Source: Pseudohalioglobus lutimaris
Lineage (GTDB): Bacteria; Pseudomonadota; Gammaproteobacteria; Pseudomonadales; Halieaceae
Length of the DNA: 64,000 nucleotides
Assembly (NCBI RefSeq): GCF_002866825.1
Contig: NZ_PKUS01000003.1
Span: forward strand, 186,001-250,000
Reading direction: 5' to 3'
Position numbers and translations under genes: made by a program. Numbering within the stretch: position 1 is the first letter of the stretch; the number at the start of each line of letters is the position of its first letter. Below, in pieces: positions 18,830-28,015 of the stretch. The notes below the pieces were generated by a model that made no database searches, was not told the DNA's origin, and saw only the letters and a program-made list of their open reading frames with translations.

Positions 18830-18944
18830 ACGCGCTATTTCCTGTTCGCGGCAACTCCGCTTCATATACAATGCCAGCATAACAGTACAACGGACCAGCA
18901 CAGCGAGACCTTACTCTAACCCGGGACAGGACTCACCTACATCT

Positions 18945-20045
18945 ATGAAAGAAGGCCTCAAGTTCATTACCTGGCCGGCTATTGCCGGACTGCTCGCCGC
19001 CCTGCTGATCCTCGACCGCTGGGTACTTCCTGGAAGCGACGGCAACGGCGCAGAAGCGAAAGCACCCCAGACTTTTGCTCCCGCAGTAAGCAAGGCCACA
19101 CCCGCCGTGGTCAATGTCTATATCGCCAAGCTGGTGAAAACCGCCAATCCGCTTTTACAGGACCGCCTGGCCCTCGCCCAACGCATGCCGCAACAACGCA
19201 TTGAACGCTCCCTGGGCTCCGGCGTCATCATGACCGATGCGGGGCATATCCTGACCAATCACCATGTCATAGCAGGTGCCGATGCCATTCAGGTGCTGTT
19301 GCATGACGGACGTTCGGCCAGCGCGATAGTGGTGGGCTCTGACATCGCCACCGATCTGGCGGTGCTCAGAATCAACCTGCCGGGCCTGACCCCGATAGAA
19401 CTGGCCGACTCGAATGAATTGAGCGTGGGTGATGTTGTACTGGCGATCGGCAACCCCCTTGGCTTTGGGCATACCGTCACCCAGGGCATCGTCTCTGCAT
19501 TAGGGCGCTACGGCTTGCAGCTGGGCGCTTACGAAGATTACATCCAGACCGACGCCATTATTCACCAGGGCAACTCTGGTGGTGCGCTCATCGACACCCG
19601 TGGCAAGTTGCTGGGCATCAACACACTTATCTACACATCCAGCAGCCAGGCCGGCGCTGCAGCTACAGGTATCGGCATAAGCCTCGCTATACCGATAAAC
19701 CTGGCCACTTACATCATGCGTGACCTGATCGAGTATGGGGAAGTGATTCGTGGTTGGCTGGGCGTCAGCGTGGAGCCTATTCGCCTTACTAATGGAGGCC
19801 AGCAACAGGCACTGGTCGTTGTCGCCATCTCAGAGAGAAGTCCGGCGCTGCGAGCGGGGGTGATGCCGGGAGACATTATCACGCACATTGATGGCGAGCC
19901 GGTAATTGACGGACGCCAGACCATGCTCCAGATCGCCCAGTTGCGCCCCGGTGACGCAATTGCGGTCACGGTACAGCGTGGCCAGCAGAGTCTGGAACTG
20001 CGCGCCGTGGTCGGCGTGCAGGGACAGACCAGCCCCGCCAGCTAG
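18945..20045 (+). CDS. DegS/AlgW-type periplasmic serine protease
   Basis: The 366-residue trypsin-like protease has an N-terminal membrane anchor (about 8-24), a catalytic triad at His107 (TNHHVI), Asp137 (ATDLAVL) and Ser211 (HQGNSGGAL), and one PDZ domain at about 270-350. In E. coli (DegS) and Pseudomonas (AlgW) this enzyme senses unfolded porins and cleaves the anti-sigma factor, releasing the envelope stress sigma factor. A single PDZ and the anchor favour DegS/AlgW over DegP/DegQ. The start at ATG 18945 is used because upstream codons overlap the divergent nif3 start. It converges on hisD. Confidence 0.92.
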   Translation: MKEGLKFITWPAIAGLLAALLILDRWVLPGSDGNGAEAKAPQTFAPAVSKATPAVVNVYIAKLVKTANPLLQDRLALAQRMPQQRIERSLGSGVIMTDAGHILTNHHVIAGADAIQVLLHDGRSASAIVVGSDIATDLAVLRINLPGLTPIELADSNELSVGDVVLAIGNPLGFGHTVTQGIVSALGRYGLQLGAYEDYIQTDAIIHQGNSGGALIDTRGKLLGINTLIYTSSSQAGAAATGIGISLAIPINLATYIMRDLIEYGEVIRGWLGVSVEPIRLTNGGQQQALVVVAISERSPALRAGVMPGDIITHIDGEPVIDGRQTMLQIAQLRPGDAIAVTVQRGQQSLELRAVVGVQGQTSPAS

Positions 20046-20058
20046 CGCACTTTACAGA

Positions 20059-21351
20059 TTATTCGTCGAGGCGGTACTCGGCACTGCGGGCATGTGCGGT
20101 GAGTGACTCACCGCGCGCCAGCACCGAAGCCACTCGACCCAGTTCCTGCACACCTTGCGCACTGCACATGATCACCGAACTCCGCTTCTGGAAGTCGTAG
20201 ACACCCAGAGGTGAGAAAAAACGGGCACTGCGCGATGTCGGCAACACGTGATTGGGCCCCGCGCAATAGTCTCCCAAAGCCTCCGACGTGTATGCCCCCA
20301 TGAAAATTGCGCCGGCATGACGCACCGAGGGCAACAGGGCCTCGGGGTCCTGCACAGACAGCTCAAGGTGCTCAGGAGCCAGTTGATTACTGATCTCTAC
20401 CGCCTCCTGCAGGTCGCGGGTGAGGATCATTGCGCCGCGGCCCTCAAGAGAGGCCCGTATGATAGGCGCACGCTCCATTTCCGGCAGCAACTTCTCGATA
20501 CTCTGCCCAACACGGTCGAGATACCCGGCGTGGGGGCACAGCAGTATGGACTGGGCATTTTCATCGTGTTCAGCCTGGGAGAACAGGTCCATGGCCACCC
20601 AGTCCGGCTCGGTAGTGCCATCGCAGATCACCAGTATTTCCGAGGGGCCGGCGATCATGTCTATGCCCACGCGGCCGAACACCATACGTTTGGCGGTGGC
20701 CACATAGATATTGCCGGGGCCGACGATCTTGTCCACCGCTGGCACGGTCTCAGTACCGTAGGCCAGCGCCGCCACCGCCTGCGCGCCCCCCAGTGTGAAG
20801 ACGCGGTTCACACCCGCTATCGCGGCAGCTGCCAGCACCAGCTCGTTCACTTCACCCCCGGGGGCAGGCACTACCATCACAATCTGCTCGACGCCAGCCA
20901 CATGCGCAGGAATGGCATTCATCAGCACCGATGACGGGTAGCTGGCCTTACCGCCGGGCACATAGATACCGGCGCTTTCCAGGGCCGTTATCTGCTGTCC
21001 CAGCAAATTACCCGCGCTGTCACGGTAGTTCCAGCTATCCTGCAGCTGGTGCTGGTGATACTCACGAATGCGCGCCGCGGCCGTTTCGAGGGCCTCCCTG
21101 CTGGCGTCATCGATGGCAAGCAGTGCCTGCTGCAGGCGCTCCTGGCCGATCTCCAGCTCGGCCGCATGACTCAGCTCCAGGCCATCGAAGCGCGCCGTGT
21201 ACTCCAACAGCGCCTCGTCGCCACGAACAGCTACATCTTCCAGCACCTCACGCACGGTGTCGTTTACAGCGTGATCCAGCTCTTCCTCCCAGGCGGTGAG
21301 TTGCTTGAGTTGCAGCTGGAAATCGCCCTGCGCCGAATCGAGCCGCCTCAT
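20059..21351 (-). CDS. hisD: Histidinol dehydrogenase
   Basis: The 430-residue zinc enzyme oxidises L-histidinol to L-histidine in two NAD-dependent steps, the last steps of histidine synthesis. Visible family motifs include [18 protein letters not shown], the cofactor region [16 protein letters not shown], the catalytic-histidine segment [10 protein letters not shown] and the C-terminal H-A-RSAEYR. Its ATG overlaps the hisG stop by four bases, so translation is coupled. A hisC gene, which often follows in this locus, is absent; degS comes next. Confidence 0.96.
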   Translation of the reverse strand: MRRLDSAQGDFQLQLKQLTAWEEELDHAVNDTVREVLEDVAVRGDEALLEYTARFDGLELSHAAELEIGQERLQQALLAIDDASREALETAAARIREYHQHQLQDSWNYRDSAGNLLGQQITALESAGIYVPGGKASYPSSVLMNAIPAHVAGVEQIVMVVPAPGGEVNELVLAAAAIAGVNRVFTLGGAQAVAALAYGTETVPAVDKIVGPGNIYVATAKRMVFGRVGIDMIAGPSEILVICDGTTEPDWVAMDLFSQAEHDENAQSILLCPHAGYLDRVGQSIEKLLPEMERAPIIRASLEGRGAMILTRDLQEAVEISNQLAPEHLELSVQDPEALLPSVRHAGAIFMGAYTSEALGDYCAGPNHVLPTSRSARFFSPLGVYDFQKRSSVIMCSAQGVQELGRVASVLARGESLTAHARSAEYRLDE

Positions 21352-21986
21352 GTTTGCGCCTCAACCGCAGTGGACAGGTCATCAATTAACGCCTTTATTC
21401 CACTGTGATGAGATCGCATGGCGGCCTTGTTGACGATCAACCTGGAACTGACACTGGCAATTTCATCGATCGGCTCCATACCGTTAGCGCGCAGCGTATT
21501 GCCCGTATCAACGATATCGACAATAAGATCGGCAAGATCCATCATAGGCGCCAGCTCCATCGCCCCGTAAAGTTTGATGACATCCGCATGCACACCCTTG
21601 CGTGCAAAAAAATCCCTTGCGATGTTTACAAACTTGGTTGCCACCCTGATCCGCGCGCCATCCTGCTGCCAGCCAACCGGGCCGGCAGTCATCAAACGAC
21701 AGCGGGCAATGCCCAGGTCCAGCGGTTCATACAGACCCTCGGCCCCGTGCTCGAGTAAAACGTCCTTACCCACAACACCTACATCTGCAGCGCCGTGACG
21801 TACATACGTGGGCACGTCTGTGCCGCGAATAATCACCAGGCGCACGCCCGCTGCGGTGGTATCAAAAATCAGTTTGCGGCTCTTACTCACATCATCCAAC
21901 GGCGCGATCCCCGCCTGCGCCAGCAACGGCAGCGTTTCCTTTAGGATGCGACCCTTGGTGAGGGCAATCGTTATAGTTTCGCTCAT
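21348..21986 (-). CDS. hisG: ATP phosphoribosyltransferase, short form
   Basis: The 212-residue product is the short-form HisG, lacking the regulatory ACT-like domain, so it needs a HisZ partner that is not in the window. It catalyses the first step of histidine synthesis. The N-terminus [22 protein letters not shown] and the PRPP-binding segment [13 protein letters not shown] are clear. ATG 21986 is preferred over one five codons upstream. It normally follows murA; here it follows a murA remnant. Confidence 0.95.
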   Translation of the reverse strand: MSETITIALTKGRILKETLPLLAQAGIAPLDDVSKSRKLIFDTTAAGVRLVIIRGTDVPTYVRHGAADVGVVGKDVLLEHGAEGLYEPLDLGIARCRLMTAGPVGWQQDGARIRVATKFVNIARDFFARKGVHADVIKLYGAMELAPMMDLADLIVDIVDTGNTLRANGMEPIDEIASVSSRLIVNKAAMRSHHSGIKALIDDLSTAVEAQT

Positions 21987-22001
21987 AGGGCTAGGTCTCA
22001 T

Positions 22002-22142
22002 TCAATCCACCGGGCGACGGGTAGTCGCAGCCGGCGATGGTAATTATTCCTCGATACGCTGGTAACCACGATCGAAATGATAAACACGTTCGATCAGGGT
22101 CTCACCCTGCACCACCGGCCCTGCAAGTGAAGGTTCACAGAC
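22002..22142 (-). pseudogene. murA: 3' remnant of murA (UDP-GlcNAc enolpyruvyl transferase)
   Basis: Reading the minus strand in one frame gives [19 protein letters not shown] then DRGYQRIEE, a TAA at 22046-22044, then LPSPAATTRRPVD and a TGA at 22004-22002. This matches the MurA C-terminus (A.L.IAGL.A.GET...R.YH.DRGYE.IEEKL...GA..RR), and even the length after the stop is preserved. The lysine codon after IEE has become TAA. The location between ibaG and hisG is the conserved murA site. The other roughly 390 codons are missing. MurA is essential for peptidoglycan synthesis, so an intact copy must lie elsewhere in the genome. Confidence 0.85.
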
Positions 22143-22347
22143 AGGCTGCCAATAGCGCAGTTACCCGGGACAGCAACACTCGACCTGCCAACTCGCGTAA
22201 GCATGGGGCCCATCAACGGGACCGGCGCGCGCATGCATCCCGAAAACTCGATCATGGTTGTGTGTCATACAGGTGCGACAGCTTAACGGCAACGGCAGGC
22301 TCAACGGCCAGCAGCTTGTCCACAACGGAACGACCAGCGACCCGGTT
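22143..22347. other. Unassigned stretch between murA remnant and ibaG
   Basis: These 205 bases occupy the site of the lost murA body. On the minus strand a GTG at 22323, 24 bases after the ibaG stop, begins (M)DKLL, which equals the usual first five residues of gammaproteobacterial MurA, but the frame then shows no MurA similarity and stops after 23 codons. It could be a 5' vestige or chance. I see no other gene, RNA or repeat. Confidence 0.4.
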
Positions 22348-22587
22348 TCAGCCCTGCTGCTGCCACTGCTCAGGCGTGAAAGTGCGGATATTTACCGCAT
22401 GGATACTGCCTTCGGCAATTTCAGCGTTGAGGGCTCCGTATACCAGTTGTTGTTTTTTTACCGGGCGCAGACCGTCAAAAACAACACCTATCGCGGTAAT
22501 ATCGTAATTGGCGCCTTCGCCCTGCACGTGAAACTCGCAGTCTGGCAAGTGATTCTGTAAAAGTACCTTGACGGTAGCGGCGTCCAT
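22348..22587 (-). CDS. ibaG: BolA-family protein IbaG
   Basis: The 79-residue BolA-type protein has the small class II KH-like fold. It shows the conserved HVQGEGANYDITAIG segment and the C-terminal H-A-VNIRTFTPEQW. BolA proteins bind monothiol glutaredoxins and iron-sulfur clusters; IbaG is the acid-stress paralogue encoded before murA. The start ATG 22587 gives MDAATVKVLLQNHL. Its usual neighbours mlaB (upstream) and intact murA (downstream) are both missing. Confidence 0.92.
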   Translation of the reverse strand: MDAATVKVLLQNHLPDCEFHVQGEGANYDITAIGVVFDGLRPVKKQQLVYGALNAEIAEGSIHAVNIRTFTPEQWQQQG

Positions 22588-22703
22588 ATCGATCTCCGGG
22601 TAGGGGTGCAGTACACATGACAACGCCCCGACCATCAAGGTAGAGGCAGAAATCGGCGTAGTTTAGGAGAAAATGGGGGTAAAGGCGACAGCCACCGGCT
22701 GGA

Positions 22704-23381
22704 TCAGCTATCGACTTCAGGCGCCGACCAGGTATCAATCACCGTATCGAGATCACCTTTCTGCTTACGCGCCGCTGACTCGAACTGACTCTGGTAAATC
22801 TCTCCAAGGTTTACGCTTTCGATAATCATATTGCGCAGTTTCCACTCCCCTGAACGATCTCGGCCCATCTGGTACATCACGACGTAGGGCTCAACCGCGT
22901 CAGAGTATATCAGCTGCTCCACCGACACTCTGGAGGCCTCGGCCTCATCAAGGGAAGGGCTGGATACCTGGATCCGCGACCCGCCGAAGGCCAGTAGCCC
23001 CTTACCGTAAGTGCGCACCATGCCCCTGCGCATTACTTCCGTAAACCGATCAAGCTGCGATCGCAGTTGCGCCTGCCCGTCTGCATCCAGGGAGCGATAG
23101 CGCTCACTGGTCGCATAAGGACCCATCACCCCGCGGGCAAAGCCACGGAAATCTACCACGGGGTCGAGAATCTCCTGTATGGACTGGTAGTACCTTTCAG
23201 GGTCTTCCTCTGCATACTCCTTCGCCTCACTGACCACCGCCATCACGCTGCTGGTCGTGGCCTCCACCACTTCATGGGCGGTCACTCCCGCGTCCGCCTG
23301 CGCCACGCCCTGCTGCGCGTTTGCGCCCAAAGCAAGCGCCAGTACCCACAAAAGCGCGCTCAATTGCATGCGAAATTTCAT
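22704..23381 (-). CDS. mlaC: Phospholipid-binding periplasmic protein MlaC
   Basis: The 225-residue protein has a cleavable signal peptide (about 1-22, ALGANAQQ). It shows the MlaC/Ttg2D fold motifs VVDFRGFARGVMG, a long helical region around FTEVMRRGMVRTYGKGL, and the final strand set GEWKLRNMIIESVNLGEIYQSQF. It shuttles phospholipid between the outer-membrane MlaA complex and the inner-membrane MlaFEDB transporter. Normally it is cotranscribed after mlaF-mlaE-mlaD and before mlaB; here it stands alone, with yrbG divergent 186 bases upstream. Its transporter partner must be encoded elsewhere, possibly the MCE operon at 56.8 kb. Confidence 0.9.
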   Translation of the reverse strand: MKFRMQLSALLWVLALALGANAQQGVAQADAGVTAHEVVEATTSSVMAVVSEAKEYAEEDPERYYQSIQEILDPVVDFRGFARGVMGPYATSERYRSLDADGQAQLRSQLDRFTEVMRRGMVRTYGKGLLAFGGSRIQVSSPSLDEAEASRVSVEQLIYSDAVEPYVVMYQMGRDRSGEWKLRNMIIESVNLGEIYQSQFESAARKQKGDLDTVIDTWSAPEVDS

Positions 23382-23567
23382 CTCTGCTCCCCGAAGCTGT
23401 CCAATACTACTATTCACACTCGCAGTGCCCTGTATAATCCGCCTAATACCGAGACCCGTTACCCCAGGTCCACACGCGGGCCGCTGCGCCTGGTTATGTG
23501 ACAACAGCGTTGCCTGCGCAGTTCCCCATACCGGCGCGGCGCCTACTTTAACAGGAAACAGGCTTTT

Positions 23568-24542
23568 ATGCTGTTAGCTGCAGCGACCATTCTTGTCGGG
23601 TTCATCATGCTTATCTGGAGCGCAGACCTGTTTGTTGCGGGTGCCGCCTCCATTGCCAAAAACCTGGGCATGTCACCCGTTATCATCGGCCTGACGATCG
23701 TATCCCTGGGCACCTCTGCTCCCGAGATACTGGTTTCTTTCACCGCCGCCCTCACCGGCGCCGGCGACCTGGCCATTGGTAACGCGATCGGCTCCAACAT
23801 CGCGAACATCGGACTCGTATTGGGCGTCACCCTTCTGGTGGCGCCCATGCTGGTGCACGAAAGCTGCATGAAAAAGGAGATGCCACTGTTGTTGCTGGTG
23901 ACCTTTGGAGCCGGCTTTCTGCTACTCGACGACGTTCTGTCAAGCCTGGACGGCTGGGTTATGGTCAGCACACTGGGCTTGATCATCTTTCACATGGTAC
24001 GGAGTCAACAGCAGGACGAGGTGCTGGTTGGAGAGGCGGAGGATGAGTATCTGCAACCGCTGAAAAGCCGGCAGGCATGGATCTACTTCCTGGCCGGGCT
24101 GGTGTTACTGGTTGCGAGTTCTCGCATGCTGGTGTGGGGGGCGGTGGTCATTGCTGAAAGCATGGGCGTGTCGGAACTGGTGATAGGGCTGACTATCGTC
24201 GCCGTGGGCACCAGTCTCCCCGAGTTGGCGGCAACGGTCGCCAGCGCGCTGCGCGGACACACTGAGATTGCGCTGGGCAACGTTATTGGGTCCAACATGT
24301 TCAACCTGCTGGCAGTGATGAGTATCCCGGGTATCGTCGGCGCGGAGAGCCTGGAGCATGCCGTCATTACCCGTGACTACCCAACGATGATTTTTCTCAC
24401 CGTCTTCCTCGCCGTGGCCATTCTGGTCAGTCGCAAGCGCCGTGCATCCGTGGGCGGACGCTCCTACATAGGTCGTACGGTAGGGGTATTGTTAGTCTCT
24501 TTCTACGCGCTGTATTATTACTGGCTATTTCTTAGTATTTAA
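23568..24542 (+). CDS. Calcium/sodium antiporter, YrbG type
   Basis: The 324-residue membrane protein has about ten helices in two inverted halves. Each half carries the cation-exchanger alpha repeat: VSLGTSAPEILVSF near residue 45 and VAVGTSLPELAATVASAL near 210, with paired GNAIGSN and GNVIGSN motifs. It should exchange Ca2+ for Na+ or H+ across the inner membrane. It heads the conserved kds-lpt-rpoN gene string and is divergent from mlaC. The ribosome binding site AGGAAACAGG precedes the ATG. Confidence 0.9.
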   Translation: MLLAAATILVGFIMLIWSADLFVAGAASIAKNLGMSPVIIGLTIVSLGTSAPEILVSFTAALTGAGDLAIGNAIGSNIANIGLVLGVTLLVAPMLVHESCMKKEMPLLLLVTFGAGFLLLDDVLSSLDGWVMVSTLGLIIFHMVRSQQQDEVLVGEAEDEYLQPLKSRQAWIYFLAGLVLLVASSRMLVWGAVVIAESMGVSELVIGLTIVAVGTSLPELAATVASALRGHTEIALGNVIGSNMFNLLAVMSIPGIVGAESLEHAVITRDYPTMIFLTVFLAVAILVSRKRRASVGGRSYIGRTVGVLLVSFYALYYYWLFLSI

Positions 24543-24558
24543 CCCGGGACCCAGGCCT

Positions 24559-25539
24559 ATGACGGCAACCTCGTCCAGCAATTTCAACCACTCTGCAAAG
24601 CGCACCATCGACATGGAAGCGCAAGCTGTCGCTGCCCTTGGAGAGCGTATTGGCGAGGACTTCGATGCAGCCTGCCAACTACTGCTGGAGTGCAAGGGGC
24701 GAGTGATTGTCACCGGCATGGGCAAATCCGGACATATAGCCCGTAAAATCGCCGCCACCCTGGCCAGCACCGGTACTCCATCGCATTTTGTGCATCCCGG
24801 CGAAGCCAGCCACGGCGACATGGGTATGATTACCGTCGGGGATGCGGTGATTGCCCTGTCCAACAGCGGCGAGGTGAGCGAGGTGGTGACCCTGCTCCCC
24901 CTGTTGAAACGTATTGGCAGCAGGCTGATCGCGATGACCGGCAATCCGAATTCCACGCTGGCCAAAGCTGCTGACGCGCACCTGGACACCGGCGTAGAAA
25001 CTGAAGCCTGCCCGCTGGACCTGACCCCCACCTCCAGCACGACTACCGCATTGGTGATGGGCGATGCACTGGCCATCGCCCTGCTTGAAGCGCGCGGCTT
25101 TACGGCGGAGGATTTTGCCTTCTCCCATCCAGGCGGAACCCTGGGCAAAAAACTGCTGCTCAAGGTAGAGGACATCATGCGGTCAGGGGATGCCATCCCC
25201 ACCGTCACCGCGGAGACGCCGCTCTCTTCTGCGCTGCTGGAAATCAGCAGTAAACGGCTGGGCATGACCACGGTCACCGACGGTGACGGCACACTATTGG
25301 GCATCTTTACCGACGGTGACCTGCGCCGCACCCTGGACCAACGCGTCGATATCAATGGCACACCCATCAGCGAGCTGATGACGACCGGCGCGAAGACCGC
25401 CAGTCCACAAATGCTGGCTGCGGAGGCACTGCGCATCATGGAGGAGAACGAAATCACATCGCTGGTTGTCGTCGATGACCGCGGAGATACCTGTGGTGTT
25501 ATCCACCTGATGCACCTGTTGCATGCCGGAATCGCATGA
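24559..25539 (+). CDS. kdsD: Arabinose-5-phosphate isomerase
   Basis: The 326-residue enzyme converts ribulose-5-phosphate to arabinose-5-phosphate, the first step of Kdo synthesis. It has an SIS domain (VIVTGMGKSGHIARKIAATLASTG and SNSGEVSEVV) at about 45-180 and two CBS domains at about 205-320. The conserved EACPLDLTPTSSTT segment is present. It overlaps kdsC by four bases. An N-terminal extension of about 15 residues is possible, since only one ATG is available. Confidence 0.95.
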   Translation: MTATSSSNFNHSAKRTIDMEAQAVAALGERIGEDFDAACQLLLECKGRVIVTGMGKSGHIARKIAATLASTGTPSHFVHPGEASHGDMGMITVGDAVIALSNSGEVSEVVTLLPLLKRIGSRLIAMTGNPNSTLAKAADAHLDTGVETEACPLDLTPTSSTTTALVMGDALAIALLEARGFTAEDFAFSHPGGTLGKKLLLKVEDIMRSGDAIPTVTAETPLSSALLEISSKRLGMTTVTDGDGTLLGIFTDGDLRRTLDQRVDINGTPISELMTTGAKTASPQMLAAEALRIMEENEITSLVVVDDRGDTCGVIHLMHLLHAGIA

Positions 25540-26066
25540 ACACAGTGGCTACAGTTGAAGAAATTGCCCGGGACATTACCCTTCTCGCGCTTGATGTCGA
25601 CGGCGTCCTGACCGACGGCCGTATTCAATACGGAAACAGCGGCGAAGAATTAAAGAGCTTCAACATCAAAGACGGTCTCGGCATCAAGTTGCTTCAACGC
25701 GACGGAATCGAGGTAGTACTGATCACCGGCCGCAGTTCGCACATTGTCGCCAGGCGTGCCAGGGAACTGGGCATCTCCGAGGTGATCCAGGGGCGTGAGG
25801 ATAAACTCACCGCCCTCAAGGAAATATGCTTGCTCAGGCAGGTCACCCCGCAGCAATGCGCCTATATGGGCGATGACCTCCCCGACCTGGCGGCGGTCCG
25901 CGCAGCGGGTATCGGCATGGCACCGGCCGATGCCGTTATTTCCCTGCACGAGGCAGCAGACTGGGTCAGTCAATATACAGGCGGCCACGGCGCAGTGCGC
26001 GAGGCGTGCGAGGCCTTGCTCAACTGGCGCGGCTCCCTGGGCAAATTGCAAGCGAAATACGACTGA
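25536..26066 (+). CDS. kdsC: Kdo-8-phosphate phosphatase
   Basis: The 176-residue HAD phosphatase without a cap domain releases Kdo from Kdo-8-phosphate. The nucleophile motif DVDGVLTDG has Asp20 and Asp22, ITGRSS is motif II, and GDDLPDLAAV is motif IV. KdsC acts as a tetramer, and the C-terminal HGAVREACEALL segment closes the neighbouring active site. Its TGA overlaps the lptC ATG (TGATG). Confidence 0.95.
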   Translation: MNTVATVEEIARDITLLALDVDGVLTDGRIQYGNSGEELKSFNIKDGLGIKLLQRDGIEVVLITGRSSHIVARRARELGISEVIQGREDKLTALKEICLLRQVTPQQCAYMGDDLPDLAAVRAAGIGMAPADAVISLHEAADWVSQYTGGHGAVREACEALLNWRGSLGKLQAKYD

Positions 26067-26623
26067 TGCCCCGGCTCTTGCTGCAAATCCTGGTGGCCAT
26101 CGCCCTTGTACTCGCGGCGAACTACTACTGGAAGCCCCAGACTTCACATAGTCCTGACGAAGACACACAAGCGCGCCAGAAAGACCTGCCAAAAAGCTAT
26201 ATCTGGCAGACGCGGGCATGGTCCTTTGACGAAAATGGGGAGCTCACGGATATCCTGGAGGCGGAACGGGTGGAACAATTCGCTCGTGGCAGCGTCTCAC
26301 TGCTGACAAATCCACGGTTTTATGCGCACAGTGGCGACGACAGAACCTGGTCGGCAGTCGCCGCTCGCGGTCGTTTCGAAGAGCACAGCCAGCGCCTGCT
26401 GCTGCGCAAGAACGTTGAACTGACACACGACCAGACCGGCACGCAGATGCAAACCAATGCACTGGATATCGAAGTAGACGAAAAGATAGCGACTTCACGG
26501 AAAACCGTTACCATCATTCAGGAAAACAACCGGACCACGGCCGACGGCATGGTCGCCAGAATGAACGAGGAGACTATCACCTTGAAACCCAATGTAGAGA
26601 GCACCTATGAGCAGCTACCTTGA
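26066..26623 (+). CDS. lptC: LPS export protein LptC
   Basis: The 185-residue bitopic protein has one N-terminal helix (about 3-20) and a periplasmic beta-jellyroll with the family's WSFDENGELTDILEAERVEQF and LLRKNVELTHD strands. It passes lipopolysaccharide from LptBFG to LptA. It overlaps kdsC by one base and lptA by 17 bases, so the genes are tightly coupled. The start ATG 26066 gives the expected short cytosolic tail. Confidence 0.9.
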   Translation: MPRLLLQILVAIALVLAANYYWKPQTSHSPDEDTQARQKDLPKSYIWQTRAWSFDENGELTDILEAERVEQFARGSVSLLTNPRFYAHSGDDRTWSAVAARGRFEEHSQRLLLRKNVELTHDQTGTQMQTNALDIEVDEKIATSRKTVTIIQENNRTTADGMVARMNEETITLKPNVESTYEQLP

Positions 26624-27161
26624 TCGACTCCTCGCCAGCGGGCTAATCGGCCTACTGGTGCTGGTATTACCGGGTATTGCCAGCGCACTGCCGGAAGACC
26701 GGGAGCAACCCATACATATTGAGGCAGATGAGGCCCTGCGCGATGAAAAGCAGGGTTTTACGCGCTATAGCGGCAATGTGAAGATGGATCAGGGCAGTCT
26801 GCATATCGAGGCCGACCAGATAACCATCTACCACGTTGGTGAGGAAGCTGATCGCATTCTCGCCACCGGCAAACCTGCTCACCTGCAACAACAACCCGAC
26901 CCCGCCAAAGGGCTGATCAAGGCCAGGGCGGAGACAATTGAGTACATGAAGAATGAGCAGCGCATCGAATTGCGCAAGAGCGCTCACATTGAACAGGACG
27001 GCTCCATCGTCACCGGGGACTTCATCGACTACCTGATCGACCAGCAATTGGTGAAAGCCGGTTCTACCCTGAGCGGTGACACCAGCAGGGTCCAGGTGGT
27101 GATACCCGCCCAGGTACTGGATAACGAGGAAGCCGATAGTGGCGCGACTGCAAGCGAATAA
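26607..27161 (+). CDS. lptA: LPS transport bridge protein LptA
   Basis: The 184-residue periplasmic protein has a signal peptide (about 1-28, ending ASALP) and the OstA/LptA beta-jellyroll. Characteristic strands are [22 protein letters not shown] and [14 protein letters not shown]. It polymerises head to tail as the bridge that carries LPS across the periplasm. It overlaps both lptC and lptB. Confidence 0.94.
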   Translation: MSSYLDRLLASGLIGLLVLVLPGIASALPEDREQPIHIEADEALRDEKQGFTRYSGNVKMDQGSLHIEADQITIYHVGEEADRILATGKPAHLQQQPDPAKGLIKARAETIEYMKNEQRIELRKSAHIEQDGSIVTGDFIDYLIDQQLVKAGSTLSGDTSRVQVVIPAQVLDNEEADSGATASE

Positions 27162-27864
27162 TCTGGCCAAGGCTTATCGCGGTCGGGAAGTCGTGCAGGA
27201 TGTTTCCCTGCAGATCGATAGCGGCCAGGTCGTGGGCCTGCTGGGCCCGAATGGCGCCGGTAAAACCACCTGCTTCTACATGATCACCGGGATCATCCAG
27301 GCCGACCGCGGTGTGATAGAACTCAATGGGGAGGACATCACTCCCCTGTCCATGCATGAACGCGCCAGGCGCGGTATCGGCTACCTGCCGCAGGAAGCGT
27401 CGATTTTTCGCAAGCTTTCAGTCGGTGACAATATTCTCGCCATTCTCGAGACACGCCCGGACCTGAACAAACAGCAGCGCCTGGCGCAGCGCGACCAATT
27501 GTTGGCTGAGTTCCACGTCCAGCATCTTCGCGACAGTCTGGGCCAATCGCTTTCCGGGGGAGAAAGACGGCGCGTGGAGATTGCCAGGGCGCTCGCAGCG
27601 GAGCCGGACTTCATTCTGCTTGATGAGCCTTTTGCAGGCGTGGACCCTATCTCCGTGAGCGATATCAAGCAAATTATCAACCATCTGCGTCAGCGGGGGA
27701 TCGGTGTATTGATCACCGATCACAATGTCCGCGACACGCTCGACATCTGCGAGAAGGCCTATATCGTCGGCGAAGGGCACATCATTGCCTCGGGTAGTGC
27801 CGAAGAGGTTCTTGGCAATGCGCATGTGCGCAAAATCTACCTGGGCGAGCAATTCAAGATGTAA
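27139..27864 (+). CDS. lptB: LPS export ABC transporter ATPase LptB
   Basis: The 241-residue ABC ATPase energises LPS extraction with LptF and LptG, which are not in the window. Walker A is GPNGAGKT (36-43), the signature is [16 protein letters not shown], and Walker B is [13 protein letters not shown]. The start is GTG at 27139 inside the end of lptA, a 23-base overlap that implies coupling. Confidence 0.96.
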   Translation: MARLQANNLAKAYRGREVVQDVSLQIDSGQVVGLLGPNGAGKTTCFYMITGIIQADRGVIELNGEDITPLSMHERARRGIGYLPQEASIFRKLSVGDNILAILETRPDLNKQQRLAQRDQLLAEFHVQHLRDSLGQSLSGGERRRVEIARALAAEPDFILLDEPFAGVDPISVSDIKQIINHLRQRGIGVLITDHNVRDTLDICEKAYIVGEGHIIASGSAEEVLGNAHVRKIYLGEQFKM

Positions 27865-27921
27865 CCCAGGAAGACCCCGCCCGTTTCAGGAAAGTCAACA
27901 AGCAAATTTCGCGCCACAAGG

Positions 27922-27951
27922 TTGCCACGGCTCTTCGGGCAGCGCTAAACT
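27922..27951 (+). promoter_or_regulatory. Candidate sigma-70 promoter of rpoN
   Basis: TTGCCA (27922-27927) and TAAACT (27946-27951) are 18 bases apart in the 151-base gap between lptB and rpoN. Match is moderate, so this is only a candidate for a separate rpoN promoter. Confidence 0.35.
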
Positions 27952-28015
27952 GCTGCTGTTGATGTCACCGAGGATGCTCGCTCCACCAGCGTCGCACAGC
28001 GTTACCAAAAACCTG

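Noticed and set aside
22309-22323. GTG GAC AAG CTG CTG as a functional murA start
   Set aside because: Only five codons agree with MurA, and the frame closes after 23 codons; at most a vestige.
22588-22703. A hidden mlaB between mlaC and ibaG
   Set aside because: The gap is 116 bases, too short for a STAS domain, and no frame shows one.
24525-25628. Minus-strand open frame (367 codons) opposite kdsD
   Set aside because: Ser/Arg-rich antisense product of a conserved gene, with no start signal and no family resemblance.
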